Assembly: GCF_009730915.1 (NCBI RefSeq)
Contig: NC_052474.1
Span: forward strand, 13,551,501 to 13,615,500
Source: Dioscorea cayenensis subsp. rotundata
Lineage: Eukaryota > Streptophyta > Magnoliopsida > Dioscoreales > Dioscoreaceae
Direction of reading: 5' to 3'
DNA: 64,000 nt
Program-made: the position numbers and the translations under genes
Shown: piece after piece, positions 10,653 through 20,677 of the stretch
Position numbering within the stretch: the first letter of the stretch is position 1
Layout of the letters: each line of letters opens with the position of its first letter
Notes under the pieces: generated by a model
What the model saw: the letters and a program-made list of their open reading frames with translations, nothing else
Told to the model about the DNA's origin: nothing
The model's database searches: none

Positions 10653-12533
10653 TCGACAACCCCTCTTGCGTGTGACCCGCAAGTGCACGGGTTTGTCGAA
10701 GTAATAAATCCCAGGTGAGTGGGTATCGTATCCACAGGGAGTAGGGAAGAAAAATACCAAGATTGCTATCTAACTAAGCAAAGATGGAATAATGATTTTG
10801 TTGATAAAATGTAATGAAAGCAAGAATAAAAGAAACAAGAAAGAGAGAAGCACAAATAGATGAGAGGTAAGGCAATCCATAGAAGTGGGGTACTCGGATA
10901 TTGTTCCACCTAAGACAATTGCTTCAAGTGCAAAATCAACTATTATATCTCCTAATTGACGCTTAATGAGTCATGGAAATCCTTAAATACACGGTCCCAA
11001 ACCTAAGGTCAACCGTGACTAACTCTACACTATATCCCGGCGGAGAAATCGATCAATCTCAATACCTCACACTGTGTAGAGTTGCAAGACACTCTAGGGA
11101 TTCCAAGTGATAAACCCTATTCCAATGTATAGATCTAACCCTTTGGTCCAGACGAAATACCTCTAGACACAATTAAGTCCTAGGTGCTAAAGTCACTTCA
11201 ACACTTCACTCGGTTGCCTGTGCAACTAAGCCCCAGCGGAGGTCACCCCTTAGCCCATTTAGTCTACTATGACCGCAAAGAACTCTTGGAATGTGGAGGT
11301 AGGATAGATCACATCGGAGGGGAAAGGGGATGCTCCGCTACCTCTTGACTCACCCTCATGACTCAATCCAATCTTGCAATGTCTAACCCTCATGGTGTGT
11401 CACTCACTCACAAAGGTTACCAATGTAGACTCTCAACCATAGTGTCACTCTAAGGGAGAAATCATGCAACAAGCATTCAAGATTAAAACTCAATTAAAGA
11501 CACAATTTAGAAAAACATAATAGAAGATTAATGAAACAAATACATCCTAGCGTTCACAAATCCAAGTACCCACTAGGGGTTTAGCTCTCCATGGAGCTAG
11601 TTATAATCAACAATGAAATTGAATGTAAAAACAAGTAATCCATAGAAAAACCCCCTCGGTATTCATGTCGATGGTCATGTGGAGTAGCCTCGTCTTCTCC
11701 AAAGGTCCCCTTGTCCAACCTAGGGCACACATCTGCCGGATCGATACCGATGAAAGCTCCCCCAATAACCTTCTTCCAAGCAGAGTGCGGTGTCAAATCC
11801 ATAGAACCACTCCAAAGACTTGCCGAAAACCTCTCAAAACCCTAGCCGATGGCCTCCCAAAAGATAGAGAAAAATTGGAGAGAAGGGTGAAAAGGGTCTC
11901 CCAAAATCAGGCTGAATCGCTGCTTAAATAGGGCTCGAAATTGGGCATCCACACGCCCATGTGGATTCTCCACACGGGCATGTGGAATTTTCACACGGGC
12001 GTGGGGAATTTCCACACGCCCATGTGGATTCTCTGGAAACCTGATTTTCGGCCAGCTATGAACAGTAAATACTACAGTGTATTGCTACATTAACTCTGCT
12101 AAATTACACTCCTAATTCCATACTTTTCATTGAGGAAATATAAACATGCACACGTTTATGTTGTAGATCGCAACTCTTCTTCAATCAAAAGCCTCATTAG
12201 TGAAGATTTTGCTATCAATGCACAAGTTGGGATACGCAAATGTGACTGCCTTCGTGTCCCTTCAACTCATTGTAATGACTTGAATACATGGAGGTTGGCA
12301 CACATTCACGTATCTTAGAACCCCACTTGTGTCTTTCATGTTTGTTTCTTCCAAGATTCCACCAAATAGTGCATTTACGATCTACTTTTGGCTTCTTTTC
12401 TTAATACTTAGCTTCACAACCCTACATGCACAAAAGAACACAAATACACATGTATTAGCGCTTAAACCTAATAAAAGTAATGCTCATTGTAAGAAAATAA
12501 TACTTCGCATTCTTAACACACAAGCACTTATCA
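10653..12533 (-). mobile_element. second solo LTR of the same family nested inside the first
   Basis: A full-length copy (5' TGATAAGTGCTTGTG at 12533, 3' GAGGGGTTGTCGA at 10653) splits the outer LTR about 700 bp from its start. Outer sequence stops at CCTTGGAGAAGA on one side and resumes at AAGATGAGGCTACTCC on the other. These pieces are contiguous in other copies, for example around 11680-11705. The flanks TCTTT (10648-10652) and TCTTC (12534-12538) fit a 5-bp target duplication with one change. Length is about 1.88 kb. Confidence 0.75.
11923..12030 (-). promoter_or_regulatory. LTR core promoter: TATTTAAG box with four palindromic CACACG(G/C)(G/C)CGTGTG motifs
   Basis: On the minus strand, TATTTAAG at 11930-11923 sits in the position of a TATA box. 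It is preceded by four near-palindromic copies of CCACACGGGCGTGTGG within about 80 bp (11949-12027), alternating GGGC and GCCC centres. The other LTR copies carry only two (12757-12796, 21175-21210, 22640-22682, 23480-23520), always just upstream of a TTTAAGT/ATTTAAG sequence where that is kept. Position and conservation suggest promoter-associated sites; binding factors are unknown. Confidence 0.5.
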
Positions 12534-13235
12534 TCTTCTCCAAGGGGTTCCCAAATCAAGCCTAGGTCACACCTCGCTAGCCAATAACTATCTTCCGAAG
12601 GAACACGGTGTCGAAGGTCGTAGAACCACTCCAAAAACCTCACCAAAACCTCTCTAAACCCTAGCAGTGAGAACCTCCAAAGTTGGTGAAAAAGATGGGC
12701 AAAAGATCCTTAAAATCGGCTGAAATCGCGACTTAAATATGGGATGGAATTCGGCATCCACAGGGGCATGTGGAATTTTCCACACGCCCGTGTGAATCTC
12801 CAGGAAACTGATTTTTTTGCGGTTTGTGAACAGTAATTGCTACATTGTTTTGCTGCATTGACTACTACAGTACTCAACCAAAATACTCTCGAATCCACAC
12901 TTTTCATCATGGCCACATGAACGGGCACACATCCATGCAGTAGCTCGCATTGCGTTTTCAATGAAATCACATTTGACGAAGATCTTGCTAGTATTGCATA
13001 AGTCACATATCTTTGAGCACAACTTGTGTCTCCGTGTTTGTTCACTCCAAGATTTTATCAACAAAGTGCATCCACGATCTACTTTTTGCTCCTTTCTTCC
13101 ACTATTGTGTCCATAACCCTATATGCACATTAGAACACAAATACACATGTATAAGCGAGAAAATCTAAGAAAAGTAATGCTCAATGTAAGAATAGAATAC
13201 TTCGTATTACTATTGCACAAGCACTTATCACTTAT

Positions 13236-13780
13236 TCACAAGGTGAAGTCATCACAACCTCATAAACATGAATTCTTAAGAGAAGAAACCATCAAACATC
13301 ATAAAACTATAATGTCGCTTGGGATTGATATTTTGACCACAAGGGACAAGGTATATGAAGTGCTTGACACTGTAAAGCTTGCCCAAGACATGAAAAATAA
13401 ATAACAAAATCCCAACATGGTAGAAAAGAAAGAGTGTAGAAAGCATTAAATAAACAAGATTAGCTATCATAGTAATGACCCAAAGTATCTATGAGACTAA
13501 AATGAGGCTCTCACAAACACAAAAGAAACTACAAGAGTTGGAAGCCCAAAGAGATAAATTGAAAGCTCAAGAAGAAGAAGACAAATACCTCACCAACTCA
13601 AGTTTGGATTTATTAAAGCCCACCGCTTAAAAAGAAAAAGGAGACAAATCCCTGGATATTGTCTTAGAAAAACTCAAAACACTTTGAGGGAGGTGACGAT
13701 TCACAATTATCATCATCACTTGAAGAGATTCTCGCCAACTTTAAGATGTTAAAGTCACAATTTTAGCTTAACTCATCTTC
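13236..13780 (+). pseudogene. PMD protein pseudogene, 3' part beyond the solo LTR
   Basis: From the right-hand CTTAT the frame continues HKVKSSQPHKHEFLREETIK and runs open to the stop at 13402-13404. Degraded glutamate/lysine-rich coding-like sequence follows to about 13780 (EDKYLTNSSLDLLKPTA, then a stop). It is charged and low in complexity, as in the C-terminal extensions of transposon PMD proteins. The in-frame continuation across the insertion shows that this stretch and 9250-9599 were one exon when the LTR inserted. Confidence 0.6.
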
Positions 13781-15190
13781 CTTTTTGATTTTTTTTTTTT
13801 GACATTAGATATTTTATATCTTTTTTAGCTCAATCTAATAAATGGAATGAAATTCCATGTCTTTGTAATCTTCTTTTTAGCAATAAATCTTTCTCACTTT
13901 CTTTTTGAAATATCTCAAGCTTCAAATATAATATCCACCATCCTTAATCAAAATGTGGACCTTGTAAGCATTTATAAACATTTTCACCCATATCTTCCAT
14001 GATTTAATAAGCTTATCATCAACTTGATGGCACAATGGGCAGATAGGAAACTAGACAGATTCTATCCCTGAACTTGAAAATTATATGATGAGCATATGGG
14101 CTCAAAATTTGATCTCTATGGTTCAAATTGGAGACAATGACCTTACAAGAAATTGTTTAAATTTTCACTATGATTGAGCATGATTTGATAGGTGATTCTT
14201 GACTTGATGATGAAATAGCCAGACAGGAATTTAGAGAAATTCTGCCTCTGAATTGCAGTATTTGTTATGATAGGCATATGAATTTGGAATTCAGTCTTCA
14301 CCGTTCGTATTGAAAATTAGAACCTTGACCATGTAGAAAAAGTTTAGAAAGACCAAAGCTCTTTTGACCATTTGAGCTTCAGTTGCATATGAAGTATGGT
14401 TTGATGACAATCATCAATGAATTTGATATATGATTTGCAATTTTATTCTGAAAATTTAGTGGGCTTGAAGCCTTGATCATAACCGTTCACATTAAATAAT
14501 AAGGTTTGGAATCTCCACAAAAGAAATTTCAGACCATTCCGAGGCTATAACATGCTTTGATTGACACCTTGATTAACACTGAGCATAGAGAGATGAAATT
14601 CTGAATCACGACTCAAAGTCCTACTTTCTTCTATAAATCGAATAGACATCAAATTGAATTCCAACCATTCAGATTAAAGACTAAACAAGTATTTATCCTA
14701 TGGGAGAAATTTTAGGACAATCAGTGATAATTTGATGGCCTGATGAACACCTTGACTAAAGCAACACAGGCTAAGAATATTACAACTTTCATCACTTCAA
14801 CACCCATAAGTTTGTGTGTGTGTGTGTGTGTGTACGAAAACACATATTAATTTAGTTTTCTTTGAAAACAAAAATAGGATAATGGAACTCATGTTTTGCC
14901 TCAAAAAGCATACATAATGCTTGACCAAATTGCTCAAACATGAGAATTGGACTGAAGACCTGGACAAGTTTTTTTTATTCACACCATGGATTACATATAC
15001 ATCATGAATAATATTTAAAAAAAATAATGCATTAATAGATGGCATAGGTCTTTGACTATCGCTATCGACAAACCGATAAGTTCCTCCTTATAGACGATTT
15101 CAATTATATACGAACCTTCCTAATTTGGCTTAAACTTTCCCTAGCATGCTTTTTGGTGATGGTCGGTCTCTTTAATACCTAAACCATGTT
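13781..15190 (+). repeat. degenerate tandem region of about 200-bp units downstream of the PMD gene
   Basis: Between about 14000 and 14770 a unit recurs roughly four times with strong decay. Landmarks are GATTGAGCATGATTTGATAG, 'GACAGGAATTTAGAGAAATTCTG', and variants of CATATG...TTCGTATTGAA. No coding content was seen. A (GT)n tract lies at 14813-14833. This kind of repeat following a PMD frame is consistent with a long non-coding 3' region of the element. Confidence 0.45.
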
Positions 15191-15199
15191 TCCTTATTT

Positions 15200-16180
15200 A
15201 AATTTTTTGGATGTAATCCTCTTCATTGTAAGCCTGCACCATCCATAATATTTAAACTTAAGACTTCTTCCACTTGTCCTCAATGATTGAGTTGACCAGC
15301 TTCAAAGTGAAAGATACTTGGCATGGTTTTATTTCAATGTTTGGATGCAAGCCTTTCATTGTAAGCCTGTGCCATCCATAATATTTAAATTTGAGAATTC
15401 TCCCACTTGTCTTTAATGACTGAGTTGATAAGCTTTAAAGTAAAAGATATTTAAGATGGTTTTAACTTCCATATTTAATACTTTGTTTACTTTCTTAGCC
15501 TGATCTCAATGGCAAAGTCAATGAAATTTGAAGTGAAGAATATATAAGAATAAAATCCCTCCACTCATCCTTAACGATGGCTTTGACAAGCTTGAAAGTG
15601 ATATATGAATTTTAGGAGCCTTTTCACTTAATTGACTTAATCACAATGGTGGAATTAATGAATCTTGATATGAGACATATTTAAGATTGAAACTTCTTCC
15701 ACTTATTTTTCAGCGATAGAGTTGACAAGATTATAAATGTGAGATATTTTGCATTTTTGTTAAGGCTTTTCACTCAATGATTGAACTAGTGAATTTTGAA
15801 ATAAAATGTATTCAAGCTTGACATTTTTTCTAGTTATCCTCAACAATGGAGTTGATAATCTTTGAAGTGAAAAATATGATTTTTAGAAATATTTTCACTT
15901 GATTGACTAAATGTCAAGGATGAATATAATGAGTCATATATATGTAGTTAAATATTGGACTTGTATCTTCTTCGGCTTCTTCTCAGCGATGGAGTTGAGT
16001 AGCTTAGAAGTAGAGAATTCTTTACATTGTTTTAGAAGCCTTGTATCTTCTTCGACTTCTTCTCAGTGATGGAGTTCAAACTCAATAACTGAGTCAGTTA
16101 TCTATGGGGTGAGGCTTAGAACCTCTTGTGCTTGTCCTTAGTGATGTAGTTGACAAGCTTCAAAGTAAATCATAATTAAC
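15200..16180 (+). repeat. degenerate tandem repeat, about 130-190-bp units
   Basis: The core 'CCACTTGTCCTCAACGATGGAGTTGACAAGCTT...AAGTGAAAGATA' (shown here as separate short pieces, with intervening bases variable) recurs near 15265, 15400, 15560, 15700, 15835, 15985, 16060 and 16130. The sub-motif GATGGAGTTGA is the best conserved. No reading frame is maintained across units. Confidence 0.5.
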
Positions 16181-17616
16181 ATAGTATCAGCTCTCATATT
16201 TGAAGCATTTACACTTCAGAGAACCATCACATTGATGAGTCTTAAAATGCATAATCTCTTTATATTACTTTGTTCTATATGTTTGACCTTCTTCACACTC
16301 TGAAATCTCAGTCTTAGGAATGGATATTATGAGCTTTCTAAATGTAGACTCTTTGACATGATCTCTTAAGCACTTTGTGATCTCAATAGCATGAATAACG
16401 AAGGGGCCCAAGTGTAGTAGTGGATTGGATTTCCTATTTGAAATGTCTTCATCAAAGAGTCAAGTCCTTCATGGTAAATCATTTACAACTCACACTTTGT
16501 AAAAGCTTGATCTTCACTTAACTTGACATTGACTTTTTGTCTATGCTTGCCCAAATGAAGCCCAAATGAAGCTTGCTTTCTCCTCGGATGAGCGTATTCT
16601 CTTCTTGGTCAGCCTTAGGAATCCCATTATAAAAGATTTTTCTTGGGGCACTTGGCCCTTTTTTTTAAATGCATGCCACTTTCTTCTGCTTTATCAGTGA
16701 TATGAATGAAGGCTTCTCTTCACCTTCTCTTTGCTTGACATTCATACTCTCTTTTAGAAAAAATGAGTCAGTCGAAAAAGGTCTTCTTGTAATAGAACCA
16801 TCTTCCTAGATTTTAGCAGGTGGTATGACATTTGGATGATGCCAACTTGATGGCAAATGTGGGACATGAATTTTAATTGGTGATTGTGGTGGACTAGGTA
16901 AAAAGTTGACATAGTCTGAAACTATCCCAAACTTGATCTCAGCTCCAACATGACCCATTCAGACAGAGGGCTCTGATAGCTTAACCTAAGTGTCTTCTCC
17001 AAGAAAAATAGTGCATGTTACAGCTTTGTTAGTGTTGTTTGTAGATGCCATTACAATTACCAGAAAGTAACAAATCTCATTAACAACACAAATTTATTAT
17101 GCATATTTTTTTCATTCACACAATCTTTAAAAATATGGGAGAAGTCATTCCCACTAAGTGTGCCAAATTTTGTGGGGTCCTTTATTCTTACTTGGCCTTT
17201 AATATGATTAATCGGCCAAAATAAAGACTCACAAAACATTTTTTTTTATTTTTTATTTGGACTTCAAGGGATTGTGAGTTTCCAACTTACACTAGGGCCG
17301 AAAGCCCCTAATATTAATTACCCTGGACACTGTCGCAGGAACCTTTGGTTAAGACATAAGTGTGAACAAAAAACCAAGTTGGAATAATCAATTTCATTCA
17401 TTTTAACAAACACAAATTCATAGACTTCATTGAAAGTACAAGGGGTTTAAAATTTAATAATATTGACCCTACTTACTTATTTCCTTTTATCTTTATGCAA
17501 CTTAAACTTATGTGCCTAAGTAAACAGTGATTTTAGCATTTCATCTAATTACGACTATTTTGCCAAAAAGCACGCTTTAACTTTTGTTGACTTTAGGTCT
17601 TCGTCAAATTTTGAAA
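16181..17616. other. non-coding interior of the PMD element
   Basis: I see no gene. At 17140-17340 the strings AGTCATTCCCACTAAGTGTG and CCAAATTTTGTGGGGTCCTT resemble the untranslated tail of PMD-bearing LTR elements. This recognition is from memory of the family and is only suggestive. Confidence 0.3.
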
Positions 17617-18420
17617 TTTGATCTCGAATATGATTTAGGCTTCATGTTGTAAATCCTCCACATTTTGAGAACTACCAACTTGATGATTTGAAATTCTTTT
17701 AAAAAAAACTTTGACATTTCGTGCTTGTGAAACTTTTTACAACTTGTGAACTCTTGAACCCTCTAACTTTTGAAGCCTTGAGACCGTTGAACTCATTTGT
17801 TGATTAATTTGAAACTTGTATCTTGGACATTTGAGTTTGCATCTTAGATTTGATTTGGATTTTAAGTTGTGGAATCACTATATTGATAGATCACAAACTT
17901 GATTTTCCATGATTTGACTTTTCAAAAATTTTGACTTTCATGCTTGTGAAACTTTTTGCAACTTGTGAGCTCGTCAACCCGTTAACTTTTAATACATTGA
18001 GGTTGTTGAGCTCATTTAGTAATTCATTTAAAACTTCTATCTTAGACATTTGAGTTTACATCTTGGATTTGATTTTGATTTCAAATTGTGGATTCTCTAT
18101 GTTGATGAATCACAAACTGATTTTACATAACTTTATTTTTCAAAAGCTTTGGCTTTCATGCTTATGAACTTTTTGTATCTTGTGAACTCTATAACCCTTT
18201 AATTTTTATGCCTTGAGGTTGTTGAACTCATTTGCTGATTCATTTGAAACGTGTACCTTGGACATTTGAGTTTGCATCTTGGATTTTATTCGGATTTCAA
18301 GTTATGGATTCTCTATGTTGATGAATTACAAAGTCGATTTTACATGATTTCATTTTTCAAAAGCTTTGGCTTTTGTGCTTGTGAAACTTTTTGCAACCCT
18401 TGACTTCTGAAACTCTTAAA
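17617..18420 (+). repeat. 217-bp tandem repeat, about 3.5 units
   Basis: Units begin with variants of TTGGATTTGATTTGGATTTC near 17847, 18063 and 18280, so the period is about 216-217 bp, with a more decayed unit before them. Each contains TTGTGGATTCTCTATGTTG and a CTTTGGCTTTCATGCTTGTG type segment. At least one unit is present at 2751-3060 in copy A. Confidence 0.7.
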
Positions 18421-18619
18421 ATATTTGACTTCTATTGTCTTGAGACTGCTAAGTTCAATTGTCAATTCATTTGAATTTTTTTTATGTCTTGTCTCCCTCA
18501 CATCTTGAGTCATGATTGCTTTTACTTTGAATTTTTTTCTTTGAATGCTTTGATTTTAATTTCGAAAAATTCTCAAGGCATAATAATGGACTTCATTTTT
18601 TTTATAACCCCTATAAGTG

Positions 18620-19100
18620 CAACACCTTAAAGTGAGTTTTACAATTTCATAATTTCTTATTACTCCAATGAGTGTCTACGACCTCAAAATAAGTTTTAGA
18701 ATTTTGTTTTCCAACTCCAGTTAGCGTTTATGACCTCAAAGTGAGTTTAAGAATCTTTCCCACTCCAACAAGTGTCTACGACCTCAAAGCAAGAATTAGA
18801 ATTCCTCTAACTTCTAAGAGGACCCACGACCTCAAAGTGAGTTTAACAAAATTTTCCACTCTAATGAGTATCTTTGACATCAAAGTGAGCATTAGAAATT
18901 CTTTGACTCTTAAGAGGATTTACAACCTCAAAGAAATTTCCAAAAAGGCCTTCATTTTTGAAGTCTCTCCATCATTCCTAAGAGTGTCTATGACCTCAAA
19001 GTGAGTTTGAAAAAAGTTCCCACTCCAATAAGCGTCTATAACCTCAAAGTGAGCATTAAAAATTCTCTAACTCTTAAGAGGATTCAAAACGTCAAAGTAT
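18620..19100 (+). repeat. 14-bp motif array GACCTCAAAGTGAG, copy B
   Basis: About ten variants start near 18622, 18680, 18732, 18780, 18828, 18876, 18924, 18992, 19040 and 19090. Six consecutive spacings are 48 or 52 bp, more regular than copy A. The intervening sub-units are the same as in copy A. Confidence 0.8.
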
Positions 19101-19457
19101 GTTCAGTTTGTTTTCCAACCTACAAAATTACATAAATACCCTTAGCAGCAAATGAATTTCATAATTTTTTCATTTTATTCCTTGTTTTTAAACCAAACTT
19201 TTTTCTCTCTTTTCTTTGTTTTTTTACTGAGAAACCCCCGTCCTTTTTTTTTTGGGAACCAACTTCCATTGTTTCAATTGTTTTTAATAACATACAACAT
19301 GGAGCAATCAACAAACTAAGTGATTTACTTGACTCAAGATCACCCATAGGACTACTATAAGGGAATATACGCAAGATGGCATGAATTTGGCTCCTAAGCT
19401 ACATACCGTTTTCTGATGAAAATTTGCTTCTCCTATCCATGTAAATAAGATCAATGA

Positions 19458-20290
19458 TCATTCATCAATAAGCCTTTTAAACTGATTGCCAAAACTTCTT
19501 GTTGGTGATTCATTGAAGTCAATGTCTGCATTTGTACAAGCAAAGGCCCAAAATGCAATATGTTGACTTTGGCCATTGATGTTAGCCTGTGTTGTATCCA
19601 TGTTGGTTCTTTCATAATTCTTTTTACTGATTATGAACACAAATTTCTTCAAATGTCTTATGTACTTAGGGTAAAGTTCCACATTGCCATGGCCAGCACC
19701 TATAATCCAGAGAGGTTCATATTTTTGTTTGCAAATCACCAAAGTTGTTTCTTATGGGAGTAATCAACAACATCATTTGTTGAACCATGAATAACCAAAA
19801 TAGGACAGTTCACCGAGCCAATATTGTCAATATTCATATAAATGTAAAACCATTATGAGCATTTGATAGGACTTAGCAATCAGAGACCAGAAAGGATACT
19901 ACTATGTAGAACTGCAGTTTTAAGTTTGGAAGACACTAGGGCAAGATCAACGGTTGGACAACTACCGACAGATTGACCATATATGATTAGATCCTCATCT
20001 TTTTGTAGTATATTGTGTCTTCAGACAATCATATACTACTTCGATGTCTGCATAGGTTTAATACTCACTGGGCTTAATAGTGTATTGCTCATATCCAGAA
20101 TAATCATACACCATGATAATAACACGAAAGGTATGCACAAAGCTCAATGAAGAGGTCAAACATCCGGCAAAGCAATGTTCCCTCAGCCCTATTGATTCTT
20201 TAAATAACCCGCAATGATCTCACTTCCCGGCAGATCGGAAGCCTTATCGTACCTATCTCCCCCGATCACCGCTTTGATTCATAGATCTCC
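19458..20290 (-). pseudogene. ABHD17-like alpha/beta hydrolase, intronless antisense fragment (copy B)
   Basis: Minus-strand pieces parallel copy A. ENKYEPLW-like KYEPLWIIGAGHGNVELYPK and IRHLKKFVFIIS lie in 19458-19742, with [19 protein letters not shown] just upstream (about 19760-19830). The nucleophile region follows further upstream with frame breaks. The aspartate segment [12 protein letters not shown] and the His of GAGHGN (catalytic in ABHD17 proteins) remain. Several stops and indels interrupt the frame, so it is non-functional. It agrees with copy A in lacking introns and in its unusual C-terminal tail (TNMDTTQ, INGQSQ), so capture preceded duplication of the repeat. Confidence 0.8.
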
Positions 20291-20487
20291 GCTTCCCTTT
20301 CATGTTCTTGCATGAGGTTTTTAGAGAGAGAGAAAAAGAGGTTGGAGAGAGAGAGAAAGAAAATGAAAAGTATGCAAGAGTTTGCATGCTTGCATGCCTA
20401 CATGCATGATTTAAAAAAAAACAATCCAAAGGGATAGGTCCCACCGTGAAAGAGATGCACATGGGATGAATGGATAATGAGCATGGG

Positions 20488-20677
20488 CACTATGGCATAT
20501 TAGGTCATCCAGGCATTTTAATTGACCTTTGGCGGCATTTAGAAACACCTATAAATCACTACATGGTGATTTTGGAAAACACAAAAGAAAATGCTGGGCA
20601 AACTAATGCCGCTGAAGGAAATGCGTTTTTAGGAAAAATTCTGGCATTTAGTGGTGTTTGTTGTCTTAAAACACTGC
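20488..20677. other. short spacer between the direct repeat and the LTR cluster
   Basis: 190 bp without a supported gene. GGCGGCATTTAGAAACACC and AATGCCGCTGAAGG give it a TE-like look, but I cannot assign it. Confidence 0.3.

Larger units (their letters stand above)
9600..13230 (-). mobile_element. solo LTR (TGATAAG family) with a nested copy, inserted in the PMD gene
   Basis: On the minus strand it starts TGATAAGTGCTTGTG (at 13230) and ends GGGGTGTGTCA (at 9600), giving TG...CA termini. The 5 bp on both sides are identical: CTTAT at 9595-9599 and at 13231-13235. Removing the insert and one CTTAT rejoins the PMD open frame (KKLI to HKVK). Without the nested copy it is about 1.75 kb, a plausible gypsy LTR length, and no gag or pol was found inside. 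The 3' part carries the 'GTGGATACGATACCCACTCACC...GTGCACTTGCGGG' type sequence typical of a widespread plant LTR family. The solo LTR interpretation is strong; lineage is inferred. Confidence 0.85.
17880..20487 (+). repeat. long direct repeat, copy B (LTR-like, about 2.6 kb)
   Basis: Partner of 2751-5334 in the same orientation and with the same internal order. The copies differ by visible substitutions roughly every 8-12 bases in the ABHD17 part, so the duplication is old. The right boundary falls after GCATGGG, or, by weak alignment, at CCAGGCA near 20517. Confidence 0.8.

Noticed and set aside
12130..13404. Small open frames in the LTR 5' regions
   Set aside because: Positions and sequence recur in every LTR copy as non-coding leader, with frames differing between copies.
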